In this document: positions 1 through 7,210 of the stretch, piece after piece | How positions within the stretch are numbered: the stretch's first letter is position 1 | Layout of the letters: each line of letters opens with the position of its first letter | DNA from: Myxococcus guangdongensis | GTDB lineage: Bacteria; Myxococcota; Myxococcia; Myxococcales; Myxococcaceae | Length of the DNA stretch: 64,000 bases | Direction of reading: 5' to 3' | NCBI RefSeq assembly: GCF_024198255.1 | Contig: NZ_JAJVKW010000014.1 | Coordinates: 1-64,000 of the forward strand | Notes under the pieces: model-generated | What the model was told of the DNA's origin: nothing | What the model saw: the letters and a program-made list of their open reading frames with translations, nothing else | Database searches by the model: none | Program-made: the position numbers and the translations under genes

Positions 1-58
1 CCGCCGACCCGCCCCCATCGCCCCCCGCCGACCCGCCCCCATCGCCCCCACCGACCCG
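1..58. repeat. 24-bp tandem repeat at window edge
   Basis: A GC-rich unit beginning GCCGACCCGCCCCCATCG starts at about 3 and 27. A third, diverged start lies at about 50, so the spacing is 24 then 23 bp. The array probably continues left of the window. No gene is seen in it. Confidence 0.7.
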
Positions 59-149
59 CGTCATCCCCCGCGGCGCGTGGCCATAGCATCCGCCGTGCCG
101 TCCTTCGGAAACCTCACGAAGCCAATGACTTCGAATGGTTACGAAGAAG

Positions 150-166
150 GCCCCGTCCCACGGGGC
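150..166. other. Short perfect hairpin upstream of the first lipoprotein gene
   Basis: GCCCCGT (150-156) and ACGGGGC (160-166) form a 7-bp stem with a CCC loop. There is no T-run. It could be a leader hairpin of the gene starting at 257 or the terminator of a gene left of the window. The rest of 59-256 holds no convincing gene. Confidence 0.35.
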
Positions 167-256
167 GGCCTGGGGGACCGAAACCGGAAAAATCTCCGGA
201 CCTCCGGGGAGGGCGTCCTAACGTGCGCGGCTTCGCAGACGAAGGGGAGGAGCGCC

Positions 257-1408
257 TTGCGCCTGACAGCCATCGCCACCGCCGTGCTCGTGCTCGGCGG
301 GTGTTCGCGAACGACGGAGGGGCCCACGCCCGCCGTGGAGAGGGTCGTCAACCCGCGAGCCCGCGTGGGTGAGCTCACCCGACTGTGCAACGCCCAGGGC
401 GGGGCCACGGGCTGGAGGCTGGAGCTCCAGGGCCGGCGCTTCTCACCCGTGCCAGGCGAGGTGCTCACCGACACGCCCACGGTGGAGCTGCCGGAAGTCA
501 CGCTGCGCGGCCCGTCCACGTACACGCTGACGCGCGAGCAGGTCTTCTATGTGCGGCCGGAGCTGCTGGTGCTCGACGTGCCCACGCGCGACAGCACCCC
601 TCCCGTGGAGCTCTCGCCGGGAAGCTACGCGGTGGAGGTGGCCAATCCCCTGGGCGGCACGGGCCGGCTGCCGGACGCGCTGCTGGTGGTGGAGCCGCCC
701 TCGGTGACGCGGGTGGTGCCGCCCTCGGGCGGCTATTCGGCCGCGGACTCCAACCCCATCGTCGTCGAGGGCCAGGGCTTCCAGCCGGGCACCAACCCGC
801 TGCTCTCCCTGCGCCGCGAGGGCGTGGAGGACCAGCCGCTCTTCTTCGTCACCGTCGTCTCGCCCACGCGCGTGGAGTCCGAGCTGCCGCCGGGCACGCC
901 CGAGGGTGTCTACAGCCTGGTCCTCGCGCATGGAGACGGGTGCGAGGCCGTCGCGACGGGCGCCCTCGACGTGCGCTACCCGCGCCTGGGCACCCTCACC
1001 GTGTCACCTCGCTCCGGCGCCGAGCGCGGCGACACCACCGTCCTCATCCGCAACACGCCCACCGGCGCCCAGCGCGCGTTCAGCGCCGTGCCCGAGGTCT
1101 TCATCGTGGCCCCCGTGAAGTCGGCGCCATCCCAGACGCAGCGAATCCCCCTGCGCTCGGTGGAGCTGGTGTCGCCCCAGGAGCTGCGCGCGGTGGTGCC
1201 CACGTGCTCGGGGTTCGAGGAGCCTGGAGGCGACCCCACCTGCCCTCACGGAATCATCGTGGGCGGCCCTTATGCGCTGGAGGTCCTGGACCCCGCCGGC
1301 GCGCTGGGCGCGGTGCCCGCGGCGGAGGGCTTCACGGTGGTGGCCGCGCCTGGATTCACCTTGGAAGAGGCCGCGCCCCTCGACGTCCCTGGAGCCGTGC
1401 AGCCATGA
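257..1408 (+). CDS. IPT/TIG-like secreted lipoprotein
   Basis: A 383-residue protein starting at TTG 257, chosen because GGGGAGG (244-250) lies just upstream and the start gives a clean lipoprotein signal: a short basic N terminus, a hydrophobic run and the lipobox LGGC (Cys16). Longer in-frame starts upstream would spoil this signal. The mature part resembles repeated immunoglobulin-like IPT/TIG segments, with recurring phrases such as VTRVVPPSGG, VVEGQGFQPG and LTVSPRSGAERGD, each opening a beta-sandwich repeat. Such proteins sit on the outer membrane or cell surface. The stop overlaps the start of the next gene (ATGA at 1405-1408), so the two are probably translationally coupled and act together at the envelope. 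The molecular role is unknown. Confidence 0.85.
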   Translation: MRLTAIATAVLVLGGCSRTTEGPTPAVERVVNPRARVGELTRLCNAQGGATGWRLELQGRRFSPVPGEVLTDTPTVELPEVTLRGPSTYTLTREQVFYVRPELLVLDVPTRDSTPPVELSPGSYAVEVANPLGGTGRLPDALLVVEPPSVTRVVPPSGGYSAADSNPIVVEGQGFQPGTNPLLSLRREGVEDQPLFFVTVVSPTRVESELPPGTPEGVYSLVLAHGDGCEAVATGALDVRYPRLGTLTVSPRSGAERGDTTVLIRNTPTGAQRAFSAVPEVFIVAPVKSAPSQTQRIPLRSVELVSPQELRAVVPTCSGFEEPGGDPTCPHGIIVGGPYALEVLDPAGALGAVPAAEGFTVVAAPGFTLEEAAPLDVPGAVQP

Positions 1409-2016
1409 ATGCCCTCGTGCTCGTCGCGCTCGCGGCGCTCACCTCCGGCGCGAAGCCCGCCCCCTCGGAGGGAGGCAACGTGCTGCTCGCGCCCAAGGTG
1501 GGCTTCTTCAAGTCCACCACGTCACTGGGCGGAGACCTCTACCTGGGGCTGGAGCTGGGCTACGTCACGCCCTTCCTCGAGCGGCGGTTGGCCGTGACGC
1601 TGGAGGTGAGCTACCACCGCCCGCAGACGTCCGGCGTGCTCACGGACCCGCAGCTGGGAGGCTTCGGCGCGCCGCCACCGGATGGCCGCTACACGCTCGC
1701 GGTGCGCGAGGTGGCCTTCCTGCTGTCGGCCGTCTATCGCTTCGAGCGGGCCTTCGGCTCGCTGACGCCGTACGTGGGCGGAGGCCCTGGTTTGTACCTG
1801 CACCGCGCCACGTCCGACCTCTTCGGCGCCACGGCGTCGGAGAGCGGCGGCGGACTGGGGCTGCAGGCCCTGCTCGGCGTGGAGCTGCCGCTGGGCCCCG
1901 GGGGGCTCTTCCTGGAGGCGCACTACCACCTGGCGCCGCTCGACTTCGTCACCACGGGCGACGTGAACATCGGCGGGCTCCTCGCGGGCGGACTGGGCTA
2001 CCGGCTGCGCCTGTGA
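1405..2016 (+). CDS. Outer-membrane beta-barrel protein (OMP_b-brl-like)
   Basis: 203 residues with an N-terminal signal peptide (MNALVLVALAALTSGAKPA). It continues as alternating hydrophobic/polar strands typical of a small barrel, for example LAPKVGFFKSTTSLGGDLYL, VAFLLSAVYRFERAFGSLT and LTPYVGGGPGLYLHRATS, and it ends in strand residues (GGLGYRLRL). The start codon lies inside the stop of the preceding lipoprotein gene (ATGA), which fixes the start and implies coupled translation. By analogy with other lipoprotein/barrel pairs the two may form an envelope complex, but that is inference. No catalytic residues are seen. Confidence 0.85.
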   Translation: MNALVLVALAALTSGAKPAPSEGGNVLLAPKVGFFKSTTSLGGDLYLGLELGYVTPFLERRLAVTLEVSYHRPQTSGVLTDPQLGGFGAPPPDGRYTLAVREVAFLLSAVYRFERAFGSLTPYVGGGPGLYLHRATSDLFGATASESGGGLGLQALLGVELPLGPGGLFLEAHYHLAPLDFVTTGDVNIGGLLAGGLGYRLRL

Positions 2017-2023
2017 TGGGCGC

Positions 2024-2437
2024 TCAGGCCCGCCCCACCGGCGTGCGCAGGACGCGCAGCAAATCCTGGGCGACCAGCTCGCGCACCGCCGTGCGCAGCG
2101 ACTCCAGGAGCTGATGGAGGGACTCGGCGGACTCACCGGGCGCGTCCACGACGCGCTCGCGGGTGCCATCGAGGATGCGCATCCGACCGGGAACCAGGGC
2201 GATGACGGGCAGCGTGGGGTAGCGCTTGCGCAGAAGCCCCAGGAAGAGCGGGTGGTCCTCGTCCTGTCGGCGCAGGTCCACCACCACGAGCGCGGGCGGC
2301 GAGGACGCGATGGCGGCGAGCGCGTCGTCGGTGTCGCCCGTGGCGGAGATGGAGAGGCTCTCGTCGCCGACGGCGAGCACGCGGCGGAGCAGCTCCCGCG
2401 AGGCGGCATGGGGACTGGCGATGAGGACGCGACGCAT
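2024..2437 (-). CDS. Receiver-like protein lacking the acidic pocket
   Basis: 137 residues with the fold pattern of a response-regulator receiver and nothing else. Beta-1 reads RRVLIAS followed by PH, where a normal receiver has an Asp pair. Beta-3 ends VVVDLRRQDED with a possible phospho-acceptor Asp, and beta-4 is PVIALVP. The conserved Lys of beta-5 is not obvious. This is probably a pseudo-receiver that binds partners without classic phosphorylation. It follows the small transporter gene (12 bp gap, same strand), so the two are likely one transcript. It ends 7 bp from the convergent barrel gene. Confidence 0.75.
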   Translation of the reverse strand: MRRVLIASPHAASRELLRRVLAVGDESLSISATGDTDDALAAIASSPPALVVVDLRRQDEDHPLFLGLLRKRYPTLPVIALVPGRMRILDGTRERVVDAPGESAESLHQLLESLRTAVRELVAQDLLRVLRTPVGRA

Positions 2438-2449
2438 CTGAATGGAAAG

Positions 2450-2899
2450 CTAACCCTTCCAGACCGCGATGGCCGCACCCGCGAAGGCGACCGCCGAGCC
2501 CAACACCCGGGCAGTCGTCGCCGGGCGACCTTCCACCATGGCATCCCAGATGAGGCTGGTGACGAGCTGGGCGGCCATGAGCAGCAGCACGGACTGCACC
2601 GCGCCCAGACGACCGATGGCCCACGGCATGCCCACGACGATGACCACGCCGCACAGGCCGGGCAGCAGGTGCCAGGGGGTGAAGCCGGAGAAGCGCCCCT
2701 CGGCGGCGCCGGCCTCGGGCCAGAGGCCGGGCACGGTGCGCGCCACCGCGTACACGGCGAAGGTGGCCACCGTCGCCACCACCATGTTCATGAGGACGGC
2801 GCTCAGCAGGCCCCACTGGCCGGCGAAGCGCTTGTTGAGACCACCTTGGGCGACGACCGCCAGCCCACACAGCAGGGGAACGAGCGAGACAAAACGCAT
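2450..2899 (-). CDS. DMT-superfamily inner-membrane protein, YdcZ (DUF606) type
   Basis: 149 residues from ATG 2899, with about five hydrophobic helices and little loop: MRFVSLVPLLCGLAVVAQGG, VLMNMVVATVATFAVYAVA, LLPGLCGVVIVVGMPWAIG, VLLLMAAQLVTSLIWDAM and VLGSAVAFAGAAIAVWKG. The motif NKRFAGQWG after helix 1 and the GRLGAVQS turn are typical of the small half-size YdcZ/DUF606 transporters, which usually work as pairs of five-helix units. The substrate is unknown. An upstream in-frame ATG at 2938 would add 13 polar residues before helix 1 and is less likely. The gene is divergent from the helicase. Confidence 0.85.
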   Translation of the reverse strand: MRFVSLVPLLCGLAVVAQGGLNKRFAGQWGLLSAVLMNMVVATVATFAVYAVARTVPGLWPEAGAAEGRFSGFTPWHLLPGLCGVVIVVGMPWAIGRLGAVQSVLLLMAAQLVTSLIWDAMVEGRPATTARVLGSAVAFAGAAIAVWKG

Positions 2900-3024
2900 G
2901 GGCGCGGGTGGGTAACCCGAACGCCGGGCCGGCCGCAAGGTGGCACGCCTGGAGCCGGCGACGCTCTCGTCTTCTCAAGAGGCTGGCGAAAGGGGAATCG
3001 ACCGGCTACGTCCAACGCTCGCCC

Positions 3025-4407
3025 ATGATGGATGCCCCCCTCGAGCTCCACTTCGACTGCGGCACCCTGGTGGCCCCGACGCTGCCGGACGATGCGCGGC
3101 TGAGCGCCCTCTTCCAGAAGGACGGGCGCACGGGGGTGTACCGCGCCGCCGCCCGGCACTACCGCGAGGTGGTGCTGAGGCTGAGGGAGCTGGGGGTGGC
3201 GTACGAGGACCGCGCGAAGCGCTTCGAGCCGCTCGAGGCGGAGCTGACGGTGCCCATCCAACCGTTCCCCCACCAGCGCGCGGCGCTCGATGCCTGGACG
3301 CGCGCGGGAGGCCAGGGGCTGGTGGAGCTGCCGACGGGCGCGGGCAAGACGCTGCTCGCGGTGCTGGCCATCGCGCACGTGAAGCGGCCCACGTTGGTGG
3401 TGGTGCCCACGCTGGACCTGATGACGCAGTGGCAGGGCGTGCTGGCGCGCCACTTCTCCACGCCGGTGGGGATGCTGGGCGGCGGGGTGAACGACCGGCA
3501 ACCGCTGACGGTGACGACGTACGACTCGGCGGCGATGCAGACGGAGTTCCACGGCAACCGCTTCGGGTTGCTCGTGTGTGACGAGTGTCATCATCTGCCG
3601 GCGCCCAGCTATCGGTTCATCGCGGAGGGCTCACTGGCGCCGTACCGGTTGGGGCTCACCGCGACGCTGGAGCGCACGGACGGCGGCGAGCGGGTGTGCG
3701 AGGAGCTCCTGGGGCCGCTGGTGCACCGCACCGACATCCGCGAGCTCCAGGGGGAGTACCTGGCGCCCTATGAAGTGAAGCGCGTGGAGGTGCCGCTGAC
3801 GTCGGCGGAGAAGGCGCGCTACGACGAGGCCCGGGCGTTGTACCTGGGCTTCGTGCGCAAGCTGGGCGTGCGGCTGTCGGCGCCGGAGGGCTGGGCGCGC
3901 TTCCTGGCGCAGAGCCAGCGCAGCGACGAGGGCCGAGCAGCGTACCGCGCCTATCGCGAGCAGCGCCGCATCGCGCTCACCTCCAGCGGCAAGCAGGAGG
4001 TGCTGTGGAGAATCCTGCTGGAGCACCGCGAGGACCGGGTGCTCGTCTTCACGGACGACAACGAGACGGTGTACACGCTGGCGCGCCGGCTGCTGCTGCC
4101 CGCGCTCACGCACCACACGCCGATACCGGAGCGCAAGGCGCTGCTGGCGGCGTTCGCCTCGGGGGAGCTGCCGGTGCTGCTCACCTCGCGCGTGTTGAAC
4201 GAGGGCGTCGACGTTCCGGAGGCGCGAGTGGGAGTGGTGCTCAGCGGCAGCGGGAGCGTGCGCGAGCACGTGCAGCGGCTGGGGCGAATCCTCCGCAAGC
4301 GCCCCGGGAAGCGGGCGATGTTGTACGAGGTCTGCTCCGCGCAGACGGCGGAGAGCGGCATCAGCGAGCGACGCAGGCAGCACGACGCCTACCTGGAGGA
4401 GGGCTGA
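3025..4407 (+). CDS. XPB/Rad25-like superfamily 2 DNA helicase
   Basis: 460 residues if started at ATG 3025. A GTG at 2908 is in frame, but it would overlap the divergent transporter start region and adds basic, non-conserved sequence. Visible helicase motifs include the Q-like segment FPHQRAALDAW (about 81-91), Walker A PTGAGKT (103-109), Walker B/motif II DECH (186-189), motif III LGLTATLER, and in the second RecA domain VLLTSRVLNEGVDVP and the arginine-finger motif HVQRLGRILRKRPGKR. DECH with a GRILRK-type motif VI and a small N-terminal damage-recognition-like domain is the bacterial/archaeal XPB pattern. The next gene on the strand is a DUF790/Bax1 homologue, the known nuclease partner of archaeal XPB. 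Together they probably unwind and incise damaged DNA. Confidence 0.88.
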   Translation: MMDAPLELHFDCGTLVAPTLPDDARLSALFQKDGRTGVYRAAARHYREVVLRLRELGVAYEDRAKRFEPLEAELTVPIQPFPHQRAALDAWTRAGGQGLVELPTGAGKTLLAVLAIAHVKRPTLVVVPTLDLMTQWQGVLARHFSTPVGMLGGGVNDRQPLTVTTYDSAAMQTEFHGNRFGLLVCDECHHLPAPSYRFIAEGSLAPYRLGLTATLERTDGGERVCEELLGPLVHRTDIRELQGEYLAPYEVKRVEVPLTSAEKARYDEARALYLGFVRKLGVRLSAPEGWARFLAQSQRSDEGRAAYRAYREQRRIALTSSGKQEVLWRILLEHREDRVLVFTDDNETVYTLARRLLLPALTHHTPIPERKALLAAFASGELPVLLTSRVLNEGVDVPEARVGVVLSGSGSVREHVQRLGRILRKRPGKRAMLYEVCSAQTAESGISERRRQHDAYLEEG

Positions 4408-4658
4408 GATGCGACGCCCGCGCCACGACGGCATGTGCCCGGCCGCCACGGCAGGACGCTGGGGCGATGATGTGCGACCCGGGGCCATCCCCCACGCAAG
4501 CACGACCGAAATCCTTCGCCCGGCGGCCATGCGCAGACTCCCGAGCGATAACGCGCGTCCCAGGGCATCCACGTGTGGACGCCCGCGACACGCGGGCCAC
4601 CGCCACCCCGTTCGTCGATGGGCATCCATTTCCCCAGGCGCTCCGCGCAGGGCGCGCC
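4408..4658. other. Helicase-to-repeat spacer, no convincing gene
   Basis: This stretch follows the helicase stop directly (TGAGATG at 4405-4411). An open frame from ATG 4409 runs through to 4966 in frame with two of the repeat copies, but it is Arg/Pro-rich, looks like chance coding in GC-rich DNA and has no family resemblance. It may be older, unrecognisable repeat copies. The spacer separates two genes that would be expected to abut. Confidence 0.5.
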
Positions 4659-5138
4659 GTGCGGCTCCGGAAGGTGCTCGCGCACCGAGCGCAGAAGCGC
4701 ATCCTCCGTCCTGCGTTCGTGAAGCGCGGCGTCTCCGCGCTCCTCGCGCGCTCCACACAAGTCGCGCCGTGCGGACCCGGCTCGCATGCCGCATGCAGAA
4801 GGGCATCCTCCATCTCGCACTCCTGAAGCAGGACACCCCTCGCGCTCACCACGAGAGGTGCGCCATGCGGACCCGGCTCGCGCACTGCGTTCAGAAGAGC
4901 ATCCTCGGTCCTGCGTTCGTGAAGCGGGACGTCCCCACGCTCGCCAAGAGAGGCGCGCCATGCTGACGCGGGAGCTGCTCGCGTACCGCACGCAGAAGGG
5001 CATCCTTCGTCCCGCGTTCGTGAAGCGCGACGACCCCACGCTCGCCAAGCGAGGCGCGCCATGCTGACGCGGGAGCTGCTCGCGTACCGCACGCAGAAGG
5101 GCATCCTTCGTCCCGCGTTCGTGAAGCGCGACGACCCG
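4659..5138 (+). repeat. Five tandem ~100-bp copies of the Bax1 gene start
   Basis: The first ~80 bp of the Bax1 gene (5061 onward) is repeated upstream. The anchor CAGAAG occurs at 4692, 4796, 4892, 4993 and 5094, a spacing of 104, 96, 101 and 101 bp. The last two copies are almost identical from about 4952 and 5053, including the ribosome-site region, start codon and codons 1-25. The three upstream copies are increasingly diverged but still encode QKxIL..AFVKR-like residues. This is a graded tandem duplication with the intact gene at its downstream end. Confidence 0.9.
4960..5067 (+). pseudogene. Truncated duplicate of the Bax1 N terminus (35 codons)
   Basis: ATG 4960 opens a frame that reproduces Bax1 residues 1-26 exactly (MLTRELLAYR, then TQKGILRPAFVKRDDP) before diverging to TLAKRGAPC. 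It stops at TGA 5065-5067, within the start of the real gene (ATGCTGA, start at 5061). The copy before it does the same: ATG 4865 reads 33 codons and stops at 4964-4966, overlapping ATG 4960. These are probably non-functional duplication remnants, but the overlapping stop/start chain could couple translation into the real gene. Confidence 0.6.
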
Positions 5139-6278
5139 GCGCTCCTCGCACTCGCGACGGAGTTGCTCGCCTCCATCGAGGCCTCGCGAGGCGCCATCTG
5201 TGACGACGTGGAAGAAGCCCTCGGTCTGCTCGCGGGCGCGTGGTCTCGTCCGAAAATCGCGCGCGGTCTGGTGAAGCTGCTCGTCGACCGGCTCACCTTC
5301 GAGGAGCCCGCGCCCGACGTCTCCGAGACACGCTGGGCCCGACTGAAGACCGCCGCCCAGGTGCTGCGCGCGCTGACGCCCGACACCACCGTCGAAGCCT
5401 ACGAGGCCCGGCTGGAGCAGGCCCTCGGCACGCCGCTGCCGCACGCACGCCAGGCGCTGTACGCGGACCTGCCCGGAAACCGGAAGCTGCTCGGCTGGGA
5501 CGGCGAGCCCCCCACGGCGCAGACGCTGGTCGACCGCTACAACCTCGCCCTCGCACAGGGGCCCCTCCTCTCCGCGCGGCGGCTGACGCTGCGAGCCCGC
5601 TCACCGGAGCTCTTGCGCGTGCGCAAGGTGCTGCGCTGGTTGAAGTTCTGCCGGCTCGTCGCCGAGGTCCGACGCGATGGCCCCGACTGGGAGCTGGAGG
5701 TCGAGGGCCCCGGCGCCATGCTCGCGCTGCAGAAGAAGTACGGCCTGCAGCTCGCCTCGTTCCTGTCCGTGGTGCCGGTGCTGGAGCGCTGGGAACTCAA
5801 GGCCACGGTGGAGCCCTCGCGCCGCCAGGCCACGCTGATGTTGAGCGACAAGGACCCGCTCGTCTCTCCCCTACCCGCCGCGTTGGGTCATGTCCCCGAG
5901 GAGGTCGCCTCCTTGTCCTCCAGCTTCGAGGATGACGCGTGGGAGCTGGACCTGACGCCGCTGCCCCGCCACGTGGGCGCCGCCAGCCTGTGCGTGCCGG
6001 ACCTCACCTTCCGCCACCGCGACTCGCGTCAGGAATTCGCCCTGGAGCTGTTCCACGCCTGGCACGCGAGCGCCCTCACCCGCAGGCTCGCCGAGCTGCG
6101 CACCCGGCCCGACGCGGGGCTGCTCCTGGGCGTCGACCGGGCCCTCCTGGCCAAGGAACCCGGCGAGCGACAGACGCTGGAGGCCCATCCCCAGGTCGTG
6201 CTCTTCCACGGCTTCCCCTCCGCGAAGAAGCTCAAGGACCGGCTGTCGAAGCTCTCCGCCGCGCGCCCCCGGAAGTAA
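5061..6278 (+). CDS. Bax1-like (DUF790) nuclease, XPB partner
   Basis: 405 residues. The N terminus (MLTRELLAYRTQKGILRPAF) is the characteristic opening of DUF790/Bax1 proteins, which supports start 5061 over the truncated upstream copies. The middle is mostly helical. The C-terminal part contains VPDLTFRH (about residue 312) followed by EFALELFHAWH (about 326), matching the Asp/Glu positions of the Bax1 nuclease fold. In archaea Bax1 binds XPB and supplies the nuclease of a helicase-nuclease repair pair. The XPB-like helicase lies directly upstream on the same strand, so the same role is inferred here. The spacing is unusual because of the tandem duplication of its own 5' end. It is convergent with the XRE gene, with a 15 bp gap. 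Confidence 0.87.
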   Translation: MLTRELLAYRTQKGILRPAFVKRDDPALLALATELLASIEASRGAICDDVEEALGLLAGAWSRPKIARGLVKLLVDRLTFEEPAPDVSETRWARLKTAAQVLRALTPDTTVEAYEARLEQALGTPLPHARQALYADLPGNRKLLGWDGEPPTAQTLVDRYNLALAQGPLLSARRLTLRARSPELLRVRKVLRWLKFCRLVAEVRRDGPDWELEVEGPGAMLALQKKYGLQLASFLSVVPVLERWELKATVEPSRRQATLMLSDKDPLVSPLPAALGHVPEEVASLSSSFEDDAWELDLTPLPRHVGAASLCVPDLTFRHRDSRQEFALELFHAWHASALTRRLAELRTRPDAGLLLGVDRALLAKEPGERQTLEAHPQVVLFHGFPSAKKLKDRLSKLSAARPRK

Positions 6279-6293
6279 CCGGACGCGCCGCGC

Positions 6294-6662
6294 TCAGGTG
6301 CCCTTGGGCTTGAACTGCGCGGCCAGCACGCTCAACAGGCGGATGGCGCTGCGGTCCAGCTGCTTGGCCCGGCGCAACAGCCGGCGCAGCTCACCCGACT
6401 CGCCATACTCGCTGGGAGGCTCCGCGGCCCACTTCACCTCCTGCGAGGGCTTGAGGCCCAACGCCTCGTCCGCGGAGATGGAGAGCACCACGCACAGCCG
6501 CCGGAAGGTCTGGATGCTCGGCAACATGTGGCCGCGCTCCAGCCGCCCGTAGACTTCGCTCGCGATACCGATGCGCTCCGCGACGTCGGCCTGCGTCAGG
6601 TTCAGCCGGGTGCGGGCCAGGCGCGCAGCTCCTCCGAGGCGGGATGCGAGGGTCTTTTCCAT
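6294..6662 (-). CDS. XRE-family HTH transcription regulator
   Basis: 122 residues from ATG 6662; a longer version from 6719 is possible. The N-terminal helix-turn-helix spans about residues 12-65: AARLARTRLNLTQADVAERI, then GIASEVYGRLERGHMLPSI, with the classic TQxDVAxxxG...VYxRLERG pattern. The C terminus is a short charged/helical tail (ELRRLLRRAKQLDRSAIRLL) that may dimerise or sense a ligand. It is divergent from a receiver-like gene. A CGTTA-ACC-TAACG inverted repeat lies right next to its start and could be an autoregulatory operator. If 6719 is the true start, that repeat would be coding. Confidence 0.88.
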   Translation of the reverse strand: MEKTLASRLGGAARLARTRLNLTQADVAERIGIASEVYGRLERGHMLPSIQTFRRLCVVLSISADEALGLKPSQEVKWAAEPPSEYGESGELRRLLRRAKQLDRSAIRLLSVLAAQFKPKGT

Positions 6663-6665
6663 GTT

Positions 6666-6678
6666 CGTTAACCTAACG
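6666..6678. promoter_or_regulatory. Candidate operator between divergent XRE and receiver-like genes
   Basis: CGTTA (6666-6670) and TAACG (6674-6678) form an inverted repeat around ACC, four bases upstream of the XRE start at 6662. It lies in a 92-bp divergent gap and is a plausible binding site for the XRE protein itself. No experiment supports this. Confidence 0.35.
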
Positions 6679-6754
6679 GGTTCGTCCATGTCGATATGAC
6701 TTGAGAGGTTGGCATCCAAGAACTTCCCAGGTAGTCTTATGGGAAGCGGACCTG

Positions 6755-7162
6755 ATGCGTCACCTCACCCGCCACGTCGAAGCCATGTGCAAGCAGCCCT
6801 TCGTCACCTTCCTGTTCGTGGATGAAGACCCCCTCGCGCTCGCGGCGTGGCGTCGGCTCGTCCGGGACCTCCCCGGAGCCAAGCGCTTCGCGCGAGACAT
6901 GGCCGAGGCCCTCGCGCTCGTGCACGAGCAGCCCCCGCGCGTGGTCGTCTGCGGAGACCTGCTGCCGGACGGAGACGGGCTGCACCTGCTCGAAGCCGTG
7001 CGCGCACGCCACCCGCACACCGCCTGCGCGCTCCACGCGGTGCGCCCACCTCCCAGGTCCTGTCCGCGCGAAATCACCTGGGTGGACCGCGCCGCACATC
7101 CCCAGGAGCTCCACTCCCGGCTTCGCGTCCTGGGACAGGCCACCGGACACCCCTGCGCCTGA
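6755..7162 (+). CDS. Response-regulator receiver-like protein
   Basis: 135 residues from ATG 6755, with GGGAAG about ten bases upstream; ATG 6785 is an alternative. It has receiver features: beta-1 with acidic residues (FLFVDEDPLAL), beta-3 with an Asp-containing VVVCGDLLPDGDGLHLL resembling the phospho-acceptor segment, and helix 3 LLEAVRARHPHTAC. Instead of a clear beta-5 Lys, the C terminus drifts (RPPPRSCPREITWVDRA), so it may be a diverged stand-alone receiver with no output domain. It is divergent from the XRE regulator and 48 bp upstream of a phosphoesterase on the same strand. Confidence 0.72.
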   Translation: MRHLTRHVEAMCKQPFVTFLFVDEDPLALAAWRRLVRDLPGAKRFARDMAEALALVHEQPPRVVVCGDLLPDGDGLHLLEAVRARHPHTACALHAVRPPPRSCPREITWVDRAAHPQELHSRLRVLGQATGHPCA

Positions 7163-7210
7163 GCCGTGGCGGCGCCTGCCCTCCGGGCACGTTAAGGTGC
7201 CGCCGCGCCC

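Noticed and set aside
4409-4966. Separate 185-residue gene between helicase and nuclease
   Set aside because: The frame is open because of GC-rich composition. Its product is Arg/Pro-rich, lacks any family look, and its second half is the diverged repeat copies.
4659-5138. CRISPR array
   Set aside because: The units are contiguous, about 100 bp, coding-like and diverge gradually. There are no short identical repeats with unique spacers and no cas genes.
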